Notes: a model not told the origin generated them from the letters alone. DNA of 64,000 nt from Ruminococcus sp. (GCF_024692365.1 NZ_JAILMR010000015.1:1-64000), one strand, 5' to 3'. Shown: positions 42,868-52,648, counted from the first letter of the stretch. Translations and numbers: made by a program.

Positions 42868-44193
42868 TCAGCTTATCAGCCACCCCAGCACCTCAAAATC
42901 AGGCGCTTCATCACCGTTGATAAACTCCACTGTCACCGTGTGTTCCGCGGTTTCATCGGAAGAGAATATCTCGTCCGCTTTGGGATAATTGCCCCAGCCG
43001 CCGGGGAAATCGCCGTCCACGATGACCGCCGCATTGTCGTCAACCTTTACAGCCACCTTGCCGAAAGTTCCGCCGGTATTCTTCTGATAAAGCATACCCA
43101 GATTTTTGCACTTTATCTTGAAAACAGCCGTACCGCCCGACTTTGAGCCCCAGCCGCCGCTGAAATTCCCGAACTGCGCACTTTCGGTGAAAGTACCCGC
43201 ATCAACAACTTCTACCAACTCGGGAGTGTCAGCCGAACCCAGTGTCGCACCCGCGAACCTGTCACCCGTAGGAGATTCCACCGCCGCAGGGTCAAATGGG
43301 GTGACTTCCTTGCTTTCGGCTTCAAGACCACCCTTCACCTGTTCAAACAGGTTAAGCACGCACTGCGCCATTACCGCATGACCCGCATCGTTCGGGTGAA
43401 CGTTGTCCTTTGAAGTGTCCTTCCACGCAAAATTTCCCGCATCGATCTCGGGTATTATGGCATCGTGATATGATATCATCGGCAGATCATAGGTCTGCGC
43501 GACTTTCAGATGCGCCGCCTGCGGAGAACCGCCGCCCTCTGTCGATGGTTCAATAAGTATCACCGCGGGCTGATTTTCAAGAGCCAGACAGTACCTCACA
43601 AGGCTGTCCATGGTCGCCTGATAAAGTTCGTTATCCTGATCGTTGATGAACTCGATAAATATAATGTCCGATTCAGCAGGAACATCTCTGTACGCCCTGT
43701 GTACCGCAAGATAGGAATCCGTCGCACCTATGCCCGCATTAGTACCCAGCACATACAGGCTGAGATTTTCCTCCCACCATGCCGTGATGAGGTTAGTGTA
43801 CTGCTTTGCCGAACCCGAAGCCCCCGAACCCGCGGTTATCGAATCGCCGAGATAGCAGATATTCGTGATAGCCTTTGGGTCATCAACAGCCCGCTGTATC
43901 TTAGCCGCCAGCCGAGAAGTGTCCCCGCGGTTCAGCAAAGACCTGCCCAGCATATTTTCCGTAGCCCCCTGTTTGAAGTCGTAAGCCCCGTCATTTACGG
44001 GGTATTCCTCCAACAGCTTAGCCGAAGCCGTTTCTTCCACAGCCCCACCGTCCGATGCCTCTCCAACCTCAGAAGATACCTCAGCCGAACTCTCCGCCGC
44101 CTTTGAACTCTCACCCGAAGAATTCCCGCCGCAGCCCGTTAAAGCCGCCCCGCAGATAGTCAGCGCAAGTATAAGTGCAAGATTCTTTTTCAT
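42868..44193 (-). CDS. SGNH/GDSL-hydrolase lipoprotein with C-terminal beta domain
   Basis: The 441-residue protein has signal MKKNLALILALTICGAAL and lipobox LTGC, then a Ser/Glu-rich linker (about 25-60). The SGNH domain has YLGDSITAGSGASG (nucleophile Ser near 119), GTNAGIGATDS, FIEFINDQDN and DNVHPNDAGH (Asp/His). The last 150 residues form a strand-rich domain resembling the carbohydrate-binding domain fused to acetylxylan-type esterases (WGSKSGGTAVFKIKCKNLG). It is probably an esterase on plant or surface polysaccharide, anchored to the membrane. It is monocistronic. Confidence 0.85.
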   Translation of the reverse strand: MKKNLALILALTICGAALTGCGGNSSGESSKAAESSAEVSSEVGEASDGGAVEETASAKLLEEYPVNDGAYDFKQGATENMLGRSLLNRGDTSRLAAKIQRAVDDPKAITNICYLGDSITAGSGASGSAKQYTNLITAWWEENLSLYVLGTNAGIGATDSYLAVHRAYRDVPAESDIIFIEFINDQDNELYQATMDSLVRYCLALENQPAVILIEPSTEGGGSPQAAHLKVAQTYDLPMISYHDAIIPEIDAGNFAWKDTSKDNVHPNDAGHAVMAQCVLNLFEQVKGGLEAESKEVTPFDPAAVESPTGDRFAGATLGSADTPELVEVVDAGTFTESAQFGNFSGGWGSKSGGTAVFKIKCKNLGMLYQKNTGGTFGKVAVKVDDNAAVIVDGDFPGGWGNYPKADEIFSSDETAEHTVTVEFINGDEAPDFEVLGWLIS

Positions 44194-44290
44194 AATACAT
44201 ATCCTTTCAAATTTTTATAGTAAACTAAATTTTGTAGGTTACTATGTTTAACCAATCCATACCGTTTTCGGCTATCCCTATGATACCTGT

Positions 44291-44319
44291 ATTATAGCAC
44301 ACATCTTTTCAAAAGTAAA
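44291..44319 (-). promoter_or_regulatory. Promoter of the SGNH lipoprotein gene
   Basis: On the minus strand TTTACT (44319-44314) and TATAAT (44296-44291) have a 17-bp spacer ending TGTGTGC. In the other direction, the gap 44194-44600 holds a TATAAT at 44534-44539 that may serve the adaptor gene. I see nothing else in the gap. Confidence 0.7.
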
Positions 44320-44600
44320 TAGGTTTTGCAGATTAATTTTCTTATATACTCATATCCGATCAAACCTCTGTCCGACCGACCCACGCCCCTCTGCACATTG
44401 ATTTTCTCCGCAGATATCCGCAGGTTTCATCTTTCATGATATGCGAATATCCTATAATCACCCTTGTGCATAGTGCCGAAAATCTTTGTTTAATTTTGTC
44501 CTGTTGCACATAGCAAAAAAAGCCAGAAAATGTTATAATTAAGTAGTATGCAAAATTGCTGTATCACCAGCTTACAACAAGTCTTTCGGAGGAACACATG

Positions 44601-45665
44601 ATGAATGGTCTTGTACATATAAAAAGGATATTCTGCCGCACTTTGCCCGCACTGCTGTGCGCGGCGGCAGTTTTTATGACCTCGGGCTGCTATCTTCTGC
44701 CCGATGAGGAGGAAGCTGCCATACCACCCGCAGTTAAAGCCAGCGAAGTCAGCTATACCACTGTGACCGCCACGCGCAAGGATATCGAGAAAAAGATAGT
44801 CAGCACAGGCACCGTCACCGCTGAAAGACAGTACGACCTCGCTTACGAAAAGCAAAGCGGAGTCATACTCGAATTCAATGTCCGCGCAGGTGACAAAGTC
44901 AAAAAGGACGACCCCATCTGCGAGATAGATACCTCCGACCTTGATGACCAGATAGCCGAAAAGGAACTGTATCTGCAAAAAGCAAAACTCAACGTGGATA
45001 TGATATGGGAAAACGGCGGTACTCAGGCGCAGATAGATTCCGCCTATGTTGATGTTCAGCTGATGGAGCGTGAACTTGATAAACTCCGCACCAAAAAAGA
45101 GGGCTCGGTACTCCGCTCACCTATCGACGGCGTGGTTTCACAGCTTGCCGATGTACGTGAGGGCGACACCGTAAGTTCGGGTCAGACAGTTGCCACCGTT
45201 ATTGACACTACTGCGCTGTACATCGCAGTAAAGCCCGAGGATATGACCAAGTTCACAGTTGATACCAAGGTGCAGATACGCATCAACGAAAACTACTATG
45301 ACGGCGTTGTTTTCATGGACCCCGCCGCCCTTGCCGAATATAAAGAGGAAGTTAAAGCCAGCCACGATAAAGAGGACAAAACAGGCATCGACTATCAGTC
45401 CGATATGATATACGTCCGATTTGAGGGCGATATCCCTCCCGATGCGCTGGGTCAGCTTGCCGATGTGATACTCGTGCTTGACAGGTCTGAAAATGCCATC
45501 GTCATATCCAATAACCTCATCAAAAAAGTTGACGGCGAAAAAGTCGTATACGTCCTGAAAGGCGGCGAAAAGACAGCTGTCCCTGTGGAGATAGGCTTGT
45601 CCACAGGTTCACAGTCCGAGATAATCTCGGGGATATCCGAGGGCGACGAACTTGTGCTTAAATAA
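44601..45665 (+). CDS. Efflux periplasmic-adaptor (MacA/HlyD-like) lipoprotein
   Basis: The 354-residue protein has a hydrophobic signal region (about 12-30) with lipobox TSGC. A lipoyl-like half (EKKIVSTGTVTAERQYDLAY, FNVRAGDKVKKDDPICEID), a coiled-coil (about 105-155), a second lipoyl half (SVLRSPIDGVVSQLADVREGDTV, in part) and beta-barrel domains follow. MacA-like adaptors bridge a MacB-type permease and the outer wall. ATG 44601 has GGAGG 8 nt upstream; ATG 44598 is adjacent. The downstream permease gene is 21 bp away, but no ATPase gene is present. Confidence 0.88.
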   Translation: MNGLVHIKRIFCRTLPALLCAAAVFMTSGCYLLPDEEEAAIPPAVKASEVSYTTVTATRKDIEKKIVSTGTVTAERQYDLAYEKQSGVILEFNVRAGDKVKKDDPICEIDTSDLDDQIAEKELYLQKAKLNVDMIWENGGTQAQIDSAYVDVQLMERELDKLRTKKEGSVLRSPIDGVVSQLADVREGDTVSSGQTVATVIDTTALYIAVKPEDMTKFTVDTKVQIRINENYYDGVVFMDPAALAEYKEEVKASHDKEDKTGIDYQSDMIYVRFEGDIPPDALGQLADVILVLDRSENAIVISNNLIKKVDGEKVVYVLKGGEKTAVPVEIGLSTGSQSEIISGISEGDELVLK

Positions 45666-45686
45666 AAAGCAAGGAGCAATAACCAG

Positions 45687-48650
45687 ATGTTTACACTTCT
45701 GCTTCGCAAGATGCGAAATACCAAATGGATGGTCTTCTGCCTGCTGATAGGCTTCATCATAGCCTCCGCCATGATGAGTACCATACCCATATATATGAAC
45801 GCTTCACTGCGCCGTATGCTGATAAAGGATATGGAAGCTTTCCAGAAAGAGTATATGATATATCCAGGGGCTTACAATACCTCTAAGGTCTTCAAAAACG
45901 GCATGAAGACCGATGCCCAGTTACAGACCCTTGACGAGTATACCGACTTCACCGATAAGCAGTTTGATGAACTCGGTCTGCCAAGCGCTGGCAGTAAAAA
46001 AGTCATTCAGGATACCTACCTGTACTGTAAGTCTATCTCCATTGAAGACGGCGGTTCTCCCGCCAAGCTTACCCTCGGGGGTATGTCCGATATCTGCGAA
46101 CATTCAACCGCCATATCTGGAAGAATGATGGAAAAAGGCAAACGTGCCGACGGCGTTTTCGAGTGCATGGCTACCGAAAAATCCCTGAAGACCAACGGTC
46201 TTGCCCTTGATACGGTCTACGAGATAGCAAATGTAATGGACGATCTGGGTTCTATAAAGATCGAGATAGTAGGTCTTATCGATGTTGCCGACGAAAACGA
46301 CCCATTCTGGGCTGAGGGTATTGACGAAGCCTATACCGCCACAGTTTTCACCGACTACGACACCATGCTTAACGAGATGATACCGACAGGTGCTGTCAAT
46401 ATCGCCAAGGTGAACTACAACTTTTTCATCGATTATACCAGACTGGATATCACAGGGCTGAAAACTCTCAACAGCAAGTACAACTCCCAGAAAGATAATT
46501 TCAAGAAAAACAATATCGGCTTCACCATACCCGCCAAGGATATCCTCAGCGATTACGCAGAACGTTCCGACCGCCTGACCCTTCTGCTGTGGCTTCTCCA
46601 GATACCTGTTATCCTCATGATAATCTTCTACCTGTTCATGGTATCAAAGCTGAATATCGAACAGGAAAAGAACGAGATAGCCATATTCAAAAGCCGAGGT
46701 GCCAGCAACCGTCAGGTGCTGGGGATATACGCACTGGAATCTCTTGTACTGGGTGTTATCACCGCTATTGCGGGACCTTTCGCAGGACTGGGGCTTTGCA
46801 GGATACTGGGCGCTTCAAACGGTTTCCTTGAATTTGTAAACCGCCGCGCCATGCCGGTAAAACTCACCCCCGAAGCATTCCTCTATGCGGCGGCGGCAGT
46901 GCTGGTGTTCTTTGTGACTACCCTCGTGCCAATAATCCCCGCATCAAGGACTACCATCGTTGAACATAAACGTTCAAAGACCAAGACCCATAAACTGGCA
47001 CTCTGGGAGAAAGTCGGACTTGATGTGATACTGGCAGGCGGTTCATTCGCGTGGCTTTACTACTACAAGCGCACTCAGGCAAAACTCCTTGACCTCGGTG
47101 TTACCGATACCACAGCCACCATCAACCCACTGATGTTCGTGACTTCCACCGCATTCATACTGGGACTTGGGCTTTTCCTCATAAGGGTCTACCCGCTGTT
47201 CATCAGGCTGATAAGCAAGGTGGGCAACCGTTTCTGGTCACCTGCCCAGTACGTTTCGCTGAACAATATCGGCAGGTCGGCAACAGGCAGAGAACGCTTC
47301 CTGATGCTGTTTCTGGTGCTGACGGTTTCCCTCGGTGTGTTCTTTGCGAATACCGCCCGCGCCCTCAACCGCAACGCGGAAGAAACAGTTGAATACGCCA
47401 ACGGCGCTGATATCGTCCTCACCGAGGAATGGTATTCCAGCAAGACCGAATCCGCCCGCAAAAATGCAGGTCAGCCCGCCAACACAGGAGGAAGTGTTTC
47501 GGGAAAAACTGCCGATGAAGAGGACACTGATACCGCCACCGTTGTCACCTACAACGAACCTCTCTTTGAAAGGTTTGAAAAACTCTCGGGCGTTAAAAAT
47601 GCCGCCAAGGTTTTCAGGCGGGACGGCATTACCATCAAAAGCAGCAAGATGACAGTCACCAAGCGCAAAGCTGAAAAATCTGCGGAGAAAAAGCGCGAGG
47701 ACTTCCTCGACCAGGATATGAACACCAAGTCCTCAAACATCGACAGGAACGTCCGCCTGATGACGATACAGCCCGCCGCTTTTTCCGAGGTAATAAATTT
47801 CCAGCAAAGGCTTCTGCCCACCCATATCAACAACTATCTTGAAGCCCTTGCAGAGTACGCCCCGGGCGTAATACTCTCATCGTCCTTCAAGGATTACGGT
47901 CTTGAACTTGGTGATACGGTCGAATGTGAATGGGGTGCTAACGAACCATTCGATGTTACGGTACTGGCTTTTGTTGACTACTGGCCAAGCCTCGACCCAT
48001 ATGCAGAGGCTAACGACGGCAGCTATATGGATTTCGCCGTGATGAATTTCGACTACGTCAACGTTCAGACCAACATGGAACCCTATCAGGTATGGATAGA
48101 CCTTGAGGACGATGCCTCGGTGCAGGAATTCTATGATTCCGTTGAAGCGGCACATATCGAAGTCACAGGCATGACTTCCACCAAGCAGGATATCATCACC
48201 AAAAAGAATGACCCCATGCTGCAGGGCATGAACGGTGCGCTGACACTGGGCTTCATCACCATTATGATAATGTGCATAATCGGCTTCCTTATCTACTGGA
48301 TTCTTTCAATAAAAAGCCGCACTCTGCAATTCGGCATACTCAGGGCGATGGGCATGAAGTACCGCGAGATAATATCCATGATAGTCTATGAACAGATACT
48401 GGTTTCGGGGGTTGCGATACTTGCAGCCATATTCATAGGCGGCATCACCAGCGAACTTTTCGTACCCCTTTTCCAGAGTGTTCTCGATGTAAGCAGCCGC
48501 GTTCCCGAATTTGCGGTAATACCTCAGCGGGGAGATTATCTGAAACTCTATACCGTGATAGCTGTAATGCTGCTGGTGGGATTCCTTGTCCTCGGCAGAC
48601 TGATAGGCAGGATAAATATTTCCAAGGCATTGAAGCTTGGGGAGGATTGA
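45687..48650 (+). CDS. Large FtsX/MacB-type ABC transporter permease
   Basis: The 987-residue protein has an N-terminal helix (about 13-36), an extracellular domain (about 40-300), three helices (about 305-430) and a further helix pair (about 448-505). A second extracellular domain (about 530-850) contains a Gly/Thr/Asp-rich insert near 580-615. Three C-terminal helices (about 855-980) complete the double FtsX layout. The cytoplasmic segments EIAIFKSRGASNRQVLGIYALE and QFGILRAMGMKYREI, each quoted in part, match the coupling helix family motif. It has no Walker motifs, so it needs a separately encoded ATPase. A substrate such as a lipid, peptide or antibiotic is unknown. Confidence 0.88.
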   Translation: MFTLLLRKMRNTKWMVFCLLIGFIIASAMMSTIPIYMNASLRRMLIKDMEAFQKEYMIYPGAYNTSKVFKNGMKTDAQLQTLDEYTDFTDKQFDELGLPSAGSKKVIQDTYLYCKSISIEDGGSPAKLTLGGMSDICEHSTAISGRMMEKGKRADGVFECMATEKSLKTNGLALDTVYEIANVMDDLGSIKIEIVGLIDVADENDPFWAEGIDEAYTATVFTDYDTMLNEMIPTGAVNIAKVNYNFFIDYTRLDITGLKTLNSKYNSQKDNFKKNNIGFTIPAKDILSDYAERSDRLTLLLWLLQIPVILMIIFYLFMVSKLNIEQEKNEIAIFKSRGASNRQVLGIYALESLVLGVITAIAGPFAGLGLCRILGASNGFLEFVNRRAMPVKLTPEAFLYAAAAVLVFFVTTLVPIIPASRTTIVEHKRSKTKTHKLALWEKVGLDVILAGGSFAWLYYYKRTQAKLLDLGVTDTTATINPLMFVTSTAFILGLGLFLIRVYPLFIRLISKVGNRFWSPAQYVSLNNIGRSATGRERFLMLFLVLTVSLGVFFANTARALNRNAEETVEYANGADIVLTEEWYSSKTESARKNAGQPANTGGSVSGKTADEEDTDTATVVTYNEPLFERFEKLSGVKNAAKVFRRDGITIKSSKMTVTKRKAEKSAEKKREDFLDQDMNTKSSNIDRNVRLMTIQPAAFSEVINFQQRLLPTHINNYLEALAEYAPGVILSSSFKDYGLELGDTVECEWGANEPFDVTVLAFVDYWPSLDPYAEANDGSYMDFAVMNFDYVNVQTNMEPYQVWIDLEDDASVQEFYDSVEAAHIEVTGMTSTKQDIITKKNDPMLQGMNGALTLGFITIMIMCIIGFLIYWILSIKSRTLQFGILRAMGMKYREIISMIVYEQILVSGVAILAAIFIGGITSELFVPLFQSVLDVSSRVPEFAVIPQRGDYLKLYTVIAVMLLVGFLVLGRLIGRINISKALKLGED

Positions 48651-48665
48651 TGGTTTGATAAATAT

Positions 48666-48705
48666 AAAAGCTGTGAAGCAGAAAACTCCGCTTCACAGCT
48701 TTTTA
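48666..48705. terminator. Bidirectional terminator between permease and cytidylyltransferase genes
   Basis: AAAAGCTGTGAAGC pairs with GCTTCACAGCTTTT around 10 nt, with T-rich flanks on both strands. Both flanking genes end here. Confidence 0.9.
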
Positions 48706-48708
48706 ATA

Positions 48709-49461
48709 TCACTTCTGTTTCAGTATATCAGGTGTAGAACCAATGCCGAATGCCTGTTCGTTCTCGCGGTACTGGATAAGTGCGCGGTACATATATACAT
48801 CTTCAGGGGTAGTTACCTTGATGTTTCCGCGGTTGCCCTCTACCATGTGTGCTTCCTTGCCGATACTCTTGATGAGTGTGCAGGAGTCAACAAGGTTGTC
48901 ATAGCGGTTCTCGGTAGCTCTTACCTTGTCGTGATCGGCGATTATCTCACCGAGGTAGAAACTCTGGGGTGCCTGTGCAGCGTAGGTATCCTTACGGTAG
49001 GGAACAGTTTCAACTGTCTTGCCTGTGGTGCTCATGAGGATAGTTTCAAAACAGGGAGTGCAGGTGATGGCGTTGCCGTTCTGCTTTACGCCCTCGATAT
49101 TATTGCATATTGTATCGTAGCTTACCCAGGGACGTACACCGTCGTGGATAAGTACGATGGAATCATCGGGGTTCTCGCTCTGGGCTTTTTTCAGACCGTT
49201 ATAGATGGAATCCTGACCTGTCTCGCCGCCCTCGACTATTCCGCACACCTTGCTGATGGCGAATTTCTTCACCAGCTTGTTCATGTAGGGGATATAGTCT
49301 TTCAGCATTACGATGTATATCTTATCGATCTCATTATGGTTCTCGAAGAGTTCAAGGGTGTGGACGATGATGGGTTTGCCGTTTATCTCAAGGAACTGCT
49401 TGGGTATGCCTGCGCCCATTCTTACGCCGCTGCCGCCTGCGAAAATTACTGCTATATTCAT
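48709..49461 (-). CDS. IspD/TarI-type cytidylyltransferase
   Basis: Transfers CMP to an alcohol phosphate (ribitol 5-phosphate or methylerythritol 4-phosphate). The 250-residue protein has AVIFAGGSGVRMGAGIPKQF (CTP-binding G-G-x-G-x-R-x-G, then PKQF), EGGETGQDSIYNGL, VLIHDGVRPWV and NIKVTTPEDVYMYR. The neighbouring CDP-glycerol transferase and LicD genes favour a teichoic-acid-like TarI role over IspD. No TarJ dehydrogenase is next to it. It lies 15 bp after the transferase gene. Confidence 0.85.
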   Translation of the reverse strand: MNIAVIFAGGSGVRMGAGIPKQFLEINGKPIIVHTLELFENHNEIDKIYIVMLKDYIPYMNKLVKKFAISKVCGIVEGGETGQDSIYNGLKKAQSENPDDSIVLIHDGVRPWVSYDTICNNIEGVKQNGNAITCTPCFETILMSTTGKTVETVPYRKDTYAAQAPQSFYLGEIIADHDKVRATENRYDNLVDSCTLIKSIGKEAHMVEGNRGNIKVTTPEDVYMYRALIQYRENEQAFGIGSTPDILKQK

Positions 49462-49476
49462 TTTTTATTCCTCCCG

Positions 49477-50751
49477 TTACTTGCTTTCGGTCATATACTT
49501 CTTGATAAGTCCTACTACGCGCTCGGCTGCCTTGCCATCTTCCTTGCTTCCTCTGTCAGCAAGGAACTGCTTAACGTCATCGGCATACTTGACTTCATCA
49601 AATGCGAGTATATTTGCTTCCATCTGATCGTTGTTCTCAGCGATGGGGAAAGGTGTGGAGTCAAGGGGATAGTAGAATCCTCTTTCCTTGTCGTAGGATT
49701 TGAGGTCGTTGGCGTAGATGAAACCGGGTCTGCCTGTGAGGACGAAGTCACATATCCAGCTGGAGTAATCGGTGATACCGATATCGCAGGCTGCCATGAG
49801 TTCCTGAATGTCGGGGTAGAGGTTGCCCTGAAGTATATCTGGGTTGTTCCTTACTGCCTTGACATTTGCCAGCTTGTTTGCTACCTTGAAGTGATATCTG
49901 TTGACTATCTTCCACTTGCCGCCGAAACGTTTTCTTGCGGCTTCAAGTATCCTGTTATAGTCGATATCGTAGCAATCGAGATTTCTTGCATCACGGAAAG
50001 TGGGTGCATAGAGTATAAGGTTGCAGTCTTCCTCGATATCGAAGAAATCACATACCTTAGCCTTGATAGCTTTCTTTTCTTCATCGGAACAGAAAAGTAC
50101 ATCGTTTCTGGGGTGACCGTATTCAAGCACCCTTACCCTTTTGCTCTTCCAGTAAGTGGTACGGTATACCATAGTCTCGAAAGAGGAATTGGATATCATG
50201 AAATTGGTTATCCTGCCTGCGGTCTCGGCGCATTTTCTCCAGTGATTATCGGATACAGCGTCGGGGTCGATCTTTTTAAGACCCATAGAACCGTGCCATG
50301 TGTTTATATATATCTGGTTGCCCTTTTTGGGAACATAGTTCCAGGGGAAGTTTACTGCGTTATCTACCCACACCCTTGCTGTTGCCATCTCATAGAGATG
50401 TTCGAGGGAGTTTCTTCTTACAACTCTAACCTCGGGAGGGAAGGGCAGGGGGAAACCGTCCATTATCTTTTTGGAAGTTACAAATACGATATCGTAATTC
50501 AGACCCTGTCTGATTATCTCATCGCAGATATACTTGGGGTTGCACTCATATACATTATTATAATGCATGAACACTATCTTATTCTTTTCTACCTTATCCC
50601 TTGTGCTGTATGATATATATTTTTTCATCAGGTAGGATATCAGCAGGTCGGTCTTCTGTCTTGCACGCATGAAAGTGAACTTGAAGAAAGATTTTTCTGC
50701 GGCACGGCGCTGTATCTGACCCAGCTTGCCTTTTACTTTATACTCACTCAT
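49477..50751 (-). CDS. CDP-glycerol:poly(glycerophosphate) glycerophosphotransferase (TagB/TarL family)
   Basis: Transfers polyol phosphate from CDP-polyol to a wall teichoic acid chain. The 424-residue protein has the family motifs INTWHGSMGLKKIDPDA (catalytic His), NSSFETMVYRTTYW, GHPRNDVLF, ILYAPTFRD, and ITDYSSWICDFVLTGRPGFIYAND (quoted in part), with a conserved acidic substrate site. The N-terminal amphipathic basic segment would bind the membrane. It overlaps the LicD-like gene by 8 nt (ATGAGTGA). Confidence 0.93.
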   Translation of the reverse strand: MSEYKVKGKLGQIQRRAAEKSFFKFTFMRARQKTDLLISYLMKKYISYSTRDKVEKNKIVFMHYNNVYECNPKYICDEIIRQGLNYDIVFVTSKKIMDGFPLPFPPEVRVVRRNSLEHLYEMATARVWVDNAVNFPWNYVPKKGNQIYINTWHGSMGLKKIDPDAVSDNHWRKCAETAGRITNFMISNSSFETMVYRTTYWKSKRVRVLEYGHPRNDVLFCSDEEKKAIKAKVCDFFDIEEDCNLILYAPTFRDARNLDCYDIDYNRILEAARKRFGGKWKIVNRYHFKVANKLANVKAVRNNPDILQGNLYPDIQELMAACDIGITDYSSWICDFVLTGRPGFIYANDLKSYDKERGFYYPLDSTPFPIAENNDQMEANILAFDEVKYADDVKQFLADRGSKEDGKAAERVVGLIKKYMTESK

Positions 50752-52210
50752 TTATATTTCCTCCGTTTGAACGGGGCGTATCCCCGTATTTTCCAAAATT
50801 TACACTGACCACGTCATGACCTGCTTTGCGCAGGCTGGCGGGTATAAGTTTCATATAATCGCCGTAGGAATATTCCAGATACTTGTCGTAGTTTGAAGGT
50901 ACGGGATATTCGCGGTCTCCGAATCGGAGATATTTCGGTCTGCCCAGCCACTTTGCGGGGAATGCCCCGTGACGAAGATGTTCGCCCGTGCCGTCGTAAA
51001 GACTGTGGGTGGGGAATTTATCAAAGAATGTGACTGTGCGTTCCTGTATTTTTTCTAAGGTACGGATATCCGTGTGCTTTATGAACAGGGTAGTCAGCCT
51101 GCACAGAAGTTTCAGTTTTCCGTAGAAGTGCATGGGTGTGCCTTCCCATTTATGGAAGACCATTGACCTCACGAATAGGGTGAGGAATACATGGAGCTTT
51201 TGCAGGGCTTTTATATCCGCTGTTTTATCGTGTACGAAGATATCTATGAAAATGCCCTGATGCATATTTCCGAAGCGGGATGAGAACCGTGTTTTGAACT
51301 CGGTGCCGTTCAGCCTTATCTTGGTAAATATGCTGTGGTATTCGCTGTCGGTATCGGCGGACTGGAAAAAGAAGTCCTTGCTGTTTATCTCTTTTTCTAC
51401 CACCGAGATGAACCGTTTGTAGTCATCTCTCAGCATCATGACGTCCATATCATCGTCCCATGGTATCATGCCGCTGTGGCGCACAGCACCCAGAAGTGTA
51501 CCTCCGCCCAGGTAATATTTTATACCGTTCTTGCGGCATATCCTGTCGAATTCTTCAAGGCACAGGAACAGTGACTTGTGCAGAAGCGAGAGTTTTCCGT
51601 CGTAGGTATTATCGAAGCAGAAAAGTTTATCACCGTTTTTCTTTGCGAAGTCCAGCATGAAAATGCTGTCCTCGTAGGTAAGAAGTGGCTTATATCCGCC
51701 AGAGACAAGGGACTTTGCTTTGATATTGCACCCGCCGAATCCGCAGTAGTAAACTCCGTTTTTGATATTCTTTCGTGATGCCATAAAAAGGGCGGCGGCG
51801 AAAACATCGTGTATAACGGACGAACTGTTCTCGCGGGGAGTACGGCTGTGGGCAAAGCCTGCGCCGAATATCCTGCCTGTATAGAGGACTGCGCATTTAC
51901 CCCTGTATTTTTCGGCTTCCTCAGGGATATCCGTTATGAGGATATGTGGGAACATATCTCCCGAGGGGACAACGCCCTCACAAAAAGAAAAGCGACAGCA
52001 CAGCACTTCTTCATTCCCCGAAAGAGGGACATCTGTGCAGTACACGTCCTTTATTTCAAATATATTTTCAAAGGTCTGTTTTATCTGTTTATCTTCACAG
52101 AAAAGCATTATGCCGCGGCGGCTGAGTATATCAAAGCGGACACAGTCTGCTTTTGCACAGCGCTGTACCCAGTCATCGGTATAATCATTAAGCACGGTCT
52201 CGGTCAGCAT
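50744..52210 (-). CDS. LicD-family protein with an additional N-terminal domain
   Basis: The 488-residue protein has the LicD nucleotidyltransferase-like core from about 215: YYLGGGTLLGAVRHSGMIPW followed by DDDMDVMMLRDDYKRF, the metal-binding D-D-D-x-D. LicD proteins attach phosphocholine or similar groups to teichoic acids or glycans. The first 200 residues (including FGAGFAHSR and YYCGFGGCNIKAKSLVSGGY) match nothing I recognise and may be a Rossmann-like or binding domain. It heads the operon with its own promoter. Confidence 0.84.
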   Translation of the reverse strand: MLTETVLNDYTDDWVQRCAKADCVRFDILSRRGIMLFCEDKQIKQTFENIFEIKDVYCTDVPLSGNEEVLCCRFSFCEGVVPSGDMFPHILITDIPEEAEKYRGKCAVLYTGRIFGAGFAHSRTPRENSSSVIHDVFAAALFMASRKNIKNGVYYCGFGGCNIKAKSLVSGGYKPLLTYEDSIFMLDFAKKNGDKLFCFDNTYDGKLSLLHKSLFLCLEEFDRICRKNGIKYYLGGGTLLGAVRHSGMIPWDDDMDVMMLRDDYKRFISVVEKEINSKDFFFQSADTDSEYHSIFTKIRLNGTEFKTRFSSRFGNMHQGIFIDIFVHDKTADIKALQKLHVFLTLFVRSMVFHKWEGTPMHFYGKLKLLCRLTTLFIKHTDIRTLEKIQERTVTFFDKFPTHSLYDGTGEHLRHGAFPAKWLGRPKYLRFGDREYPVPSNYDKYLEYSYGDYMKLIPASLRKAGHDVVSVNFGKYGDTPRSNGGNINE

Positions 52211-52278
52211 AGCTGCACCTCCAGTATCAAGGCATTACTAGCACTCTTTGTGCGATATTGCCTAAAATATACCTGTAT

Positions 52279-52307
52279 ATTATATCACTATTCACCTTAC
52301 TTGTAAA
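52279..52307 (-). promoter_or_regulatory. Promoter of the LicD-TagB-TarI operon
   Basis: On the minus strand TTTACA (52307-52302) and TATAAT (52284-52279) have a 17-bp spacer. The remainder of 52211-52462 holds only the PspC terminator. Confidence 0.75.
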
Positions 52308-52394
52308 GCGAGTAAAGTCCCGCAAAGCAAAGTTTTAGCGATATTAACAACTAATGGGGCTTAATCATGGTAAATTTATGCTGATTCCTCATGT

Positions 52395-52441
52395 AAAAAG
52401 CAAGGACGTTCACTGCGCGGTGCAGGAACGTCCTTGCCTTA
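52395..52441 (-). terminator. Terminator of the PspC genes
   Basis: GCAAGGACGTTC and GAACGTCCTTGC form a 12-bp stem with 14 nt between. On the minus strand TTTTT follows. Confidence 0.88.
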
Positions 52442-52462
52442 TTATGGTAAAAGGTGAATGAT

Positions 52463-52648
52463 CTACTGACCTTCGGGAAGGATTATTGCGGCTGCGATAT
52501 AGGGGATAACTCCTATGCCGCCAACGCAGGTGAGGATAATTACGCCCAGTCTTATCAGGTTTACATCAATATTGAAGTATGCTGCAAGACCTGTGCATAC
52601 GCCTGCCAGCATGGAACCGTTCCTTATTCTGTAAAGTTTTTTCTCCAT
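52463..52648 (-). CDS. PspC domain protein (short)
   Basis: The 61-residue protein has KLYRIRNGSMLAGVCTGLAAYFN, the PspC N-terminal motif quoted in part, and one or two membrane segments to the C-terminal LPEGQ. PspC proteins respond to envelope stress. ATG 52648 is 6 nt after AAAGGAG; an upstream extension is not PspC-like. It is a paralogue of the next gene, 68 bp away. Confidence 0.87.
   Translation of the reverse strand: MEKKLYRIRNGSMLAGVCTGLAAYFNIDVNLIRLGVIILTCVGGIGVIPYIAAAIILPEGQ

Noticed and set aside
48637-50613. Long open frame on the plus strand opposite the cytidylyltransferase and TagB genes
   Set aside because: Antisense shadow of two well-supported genes; its Cys/Tyr-rich composition is unlike a real protein here.
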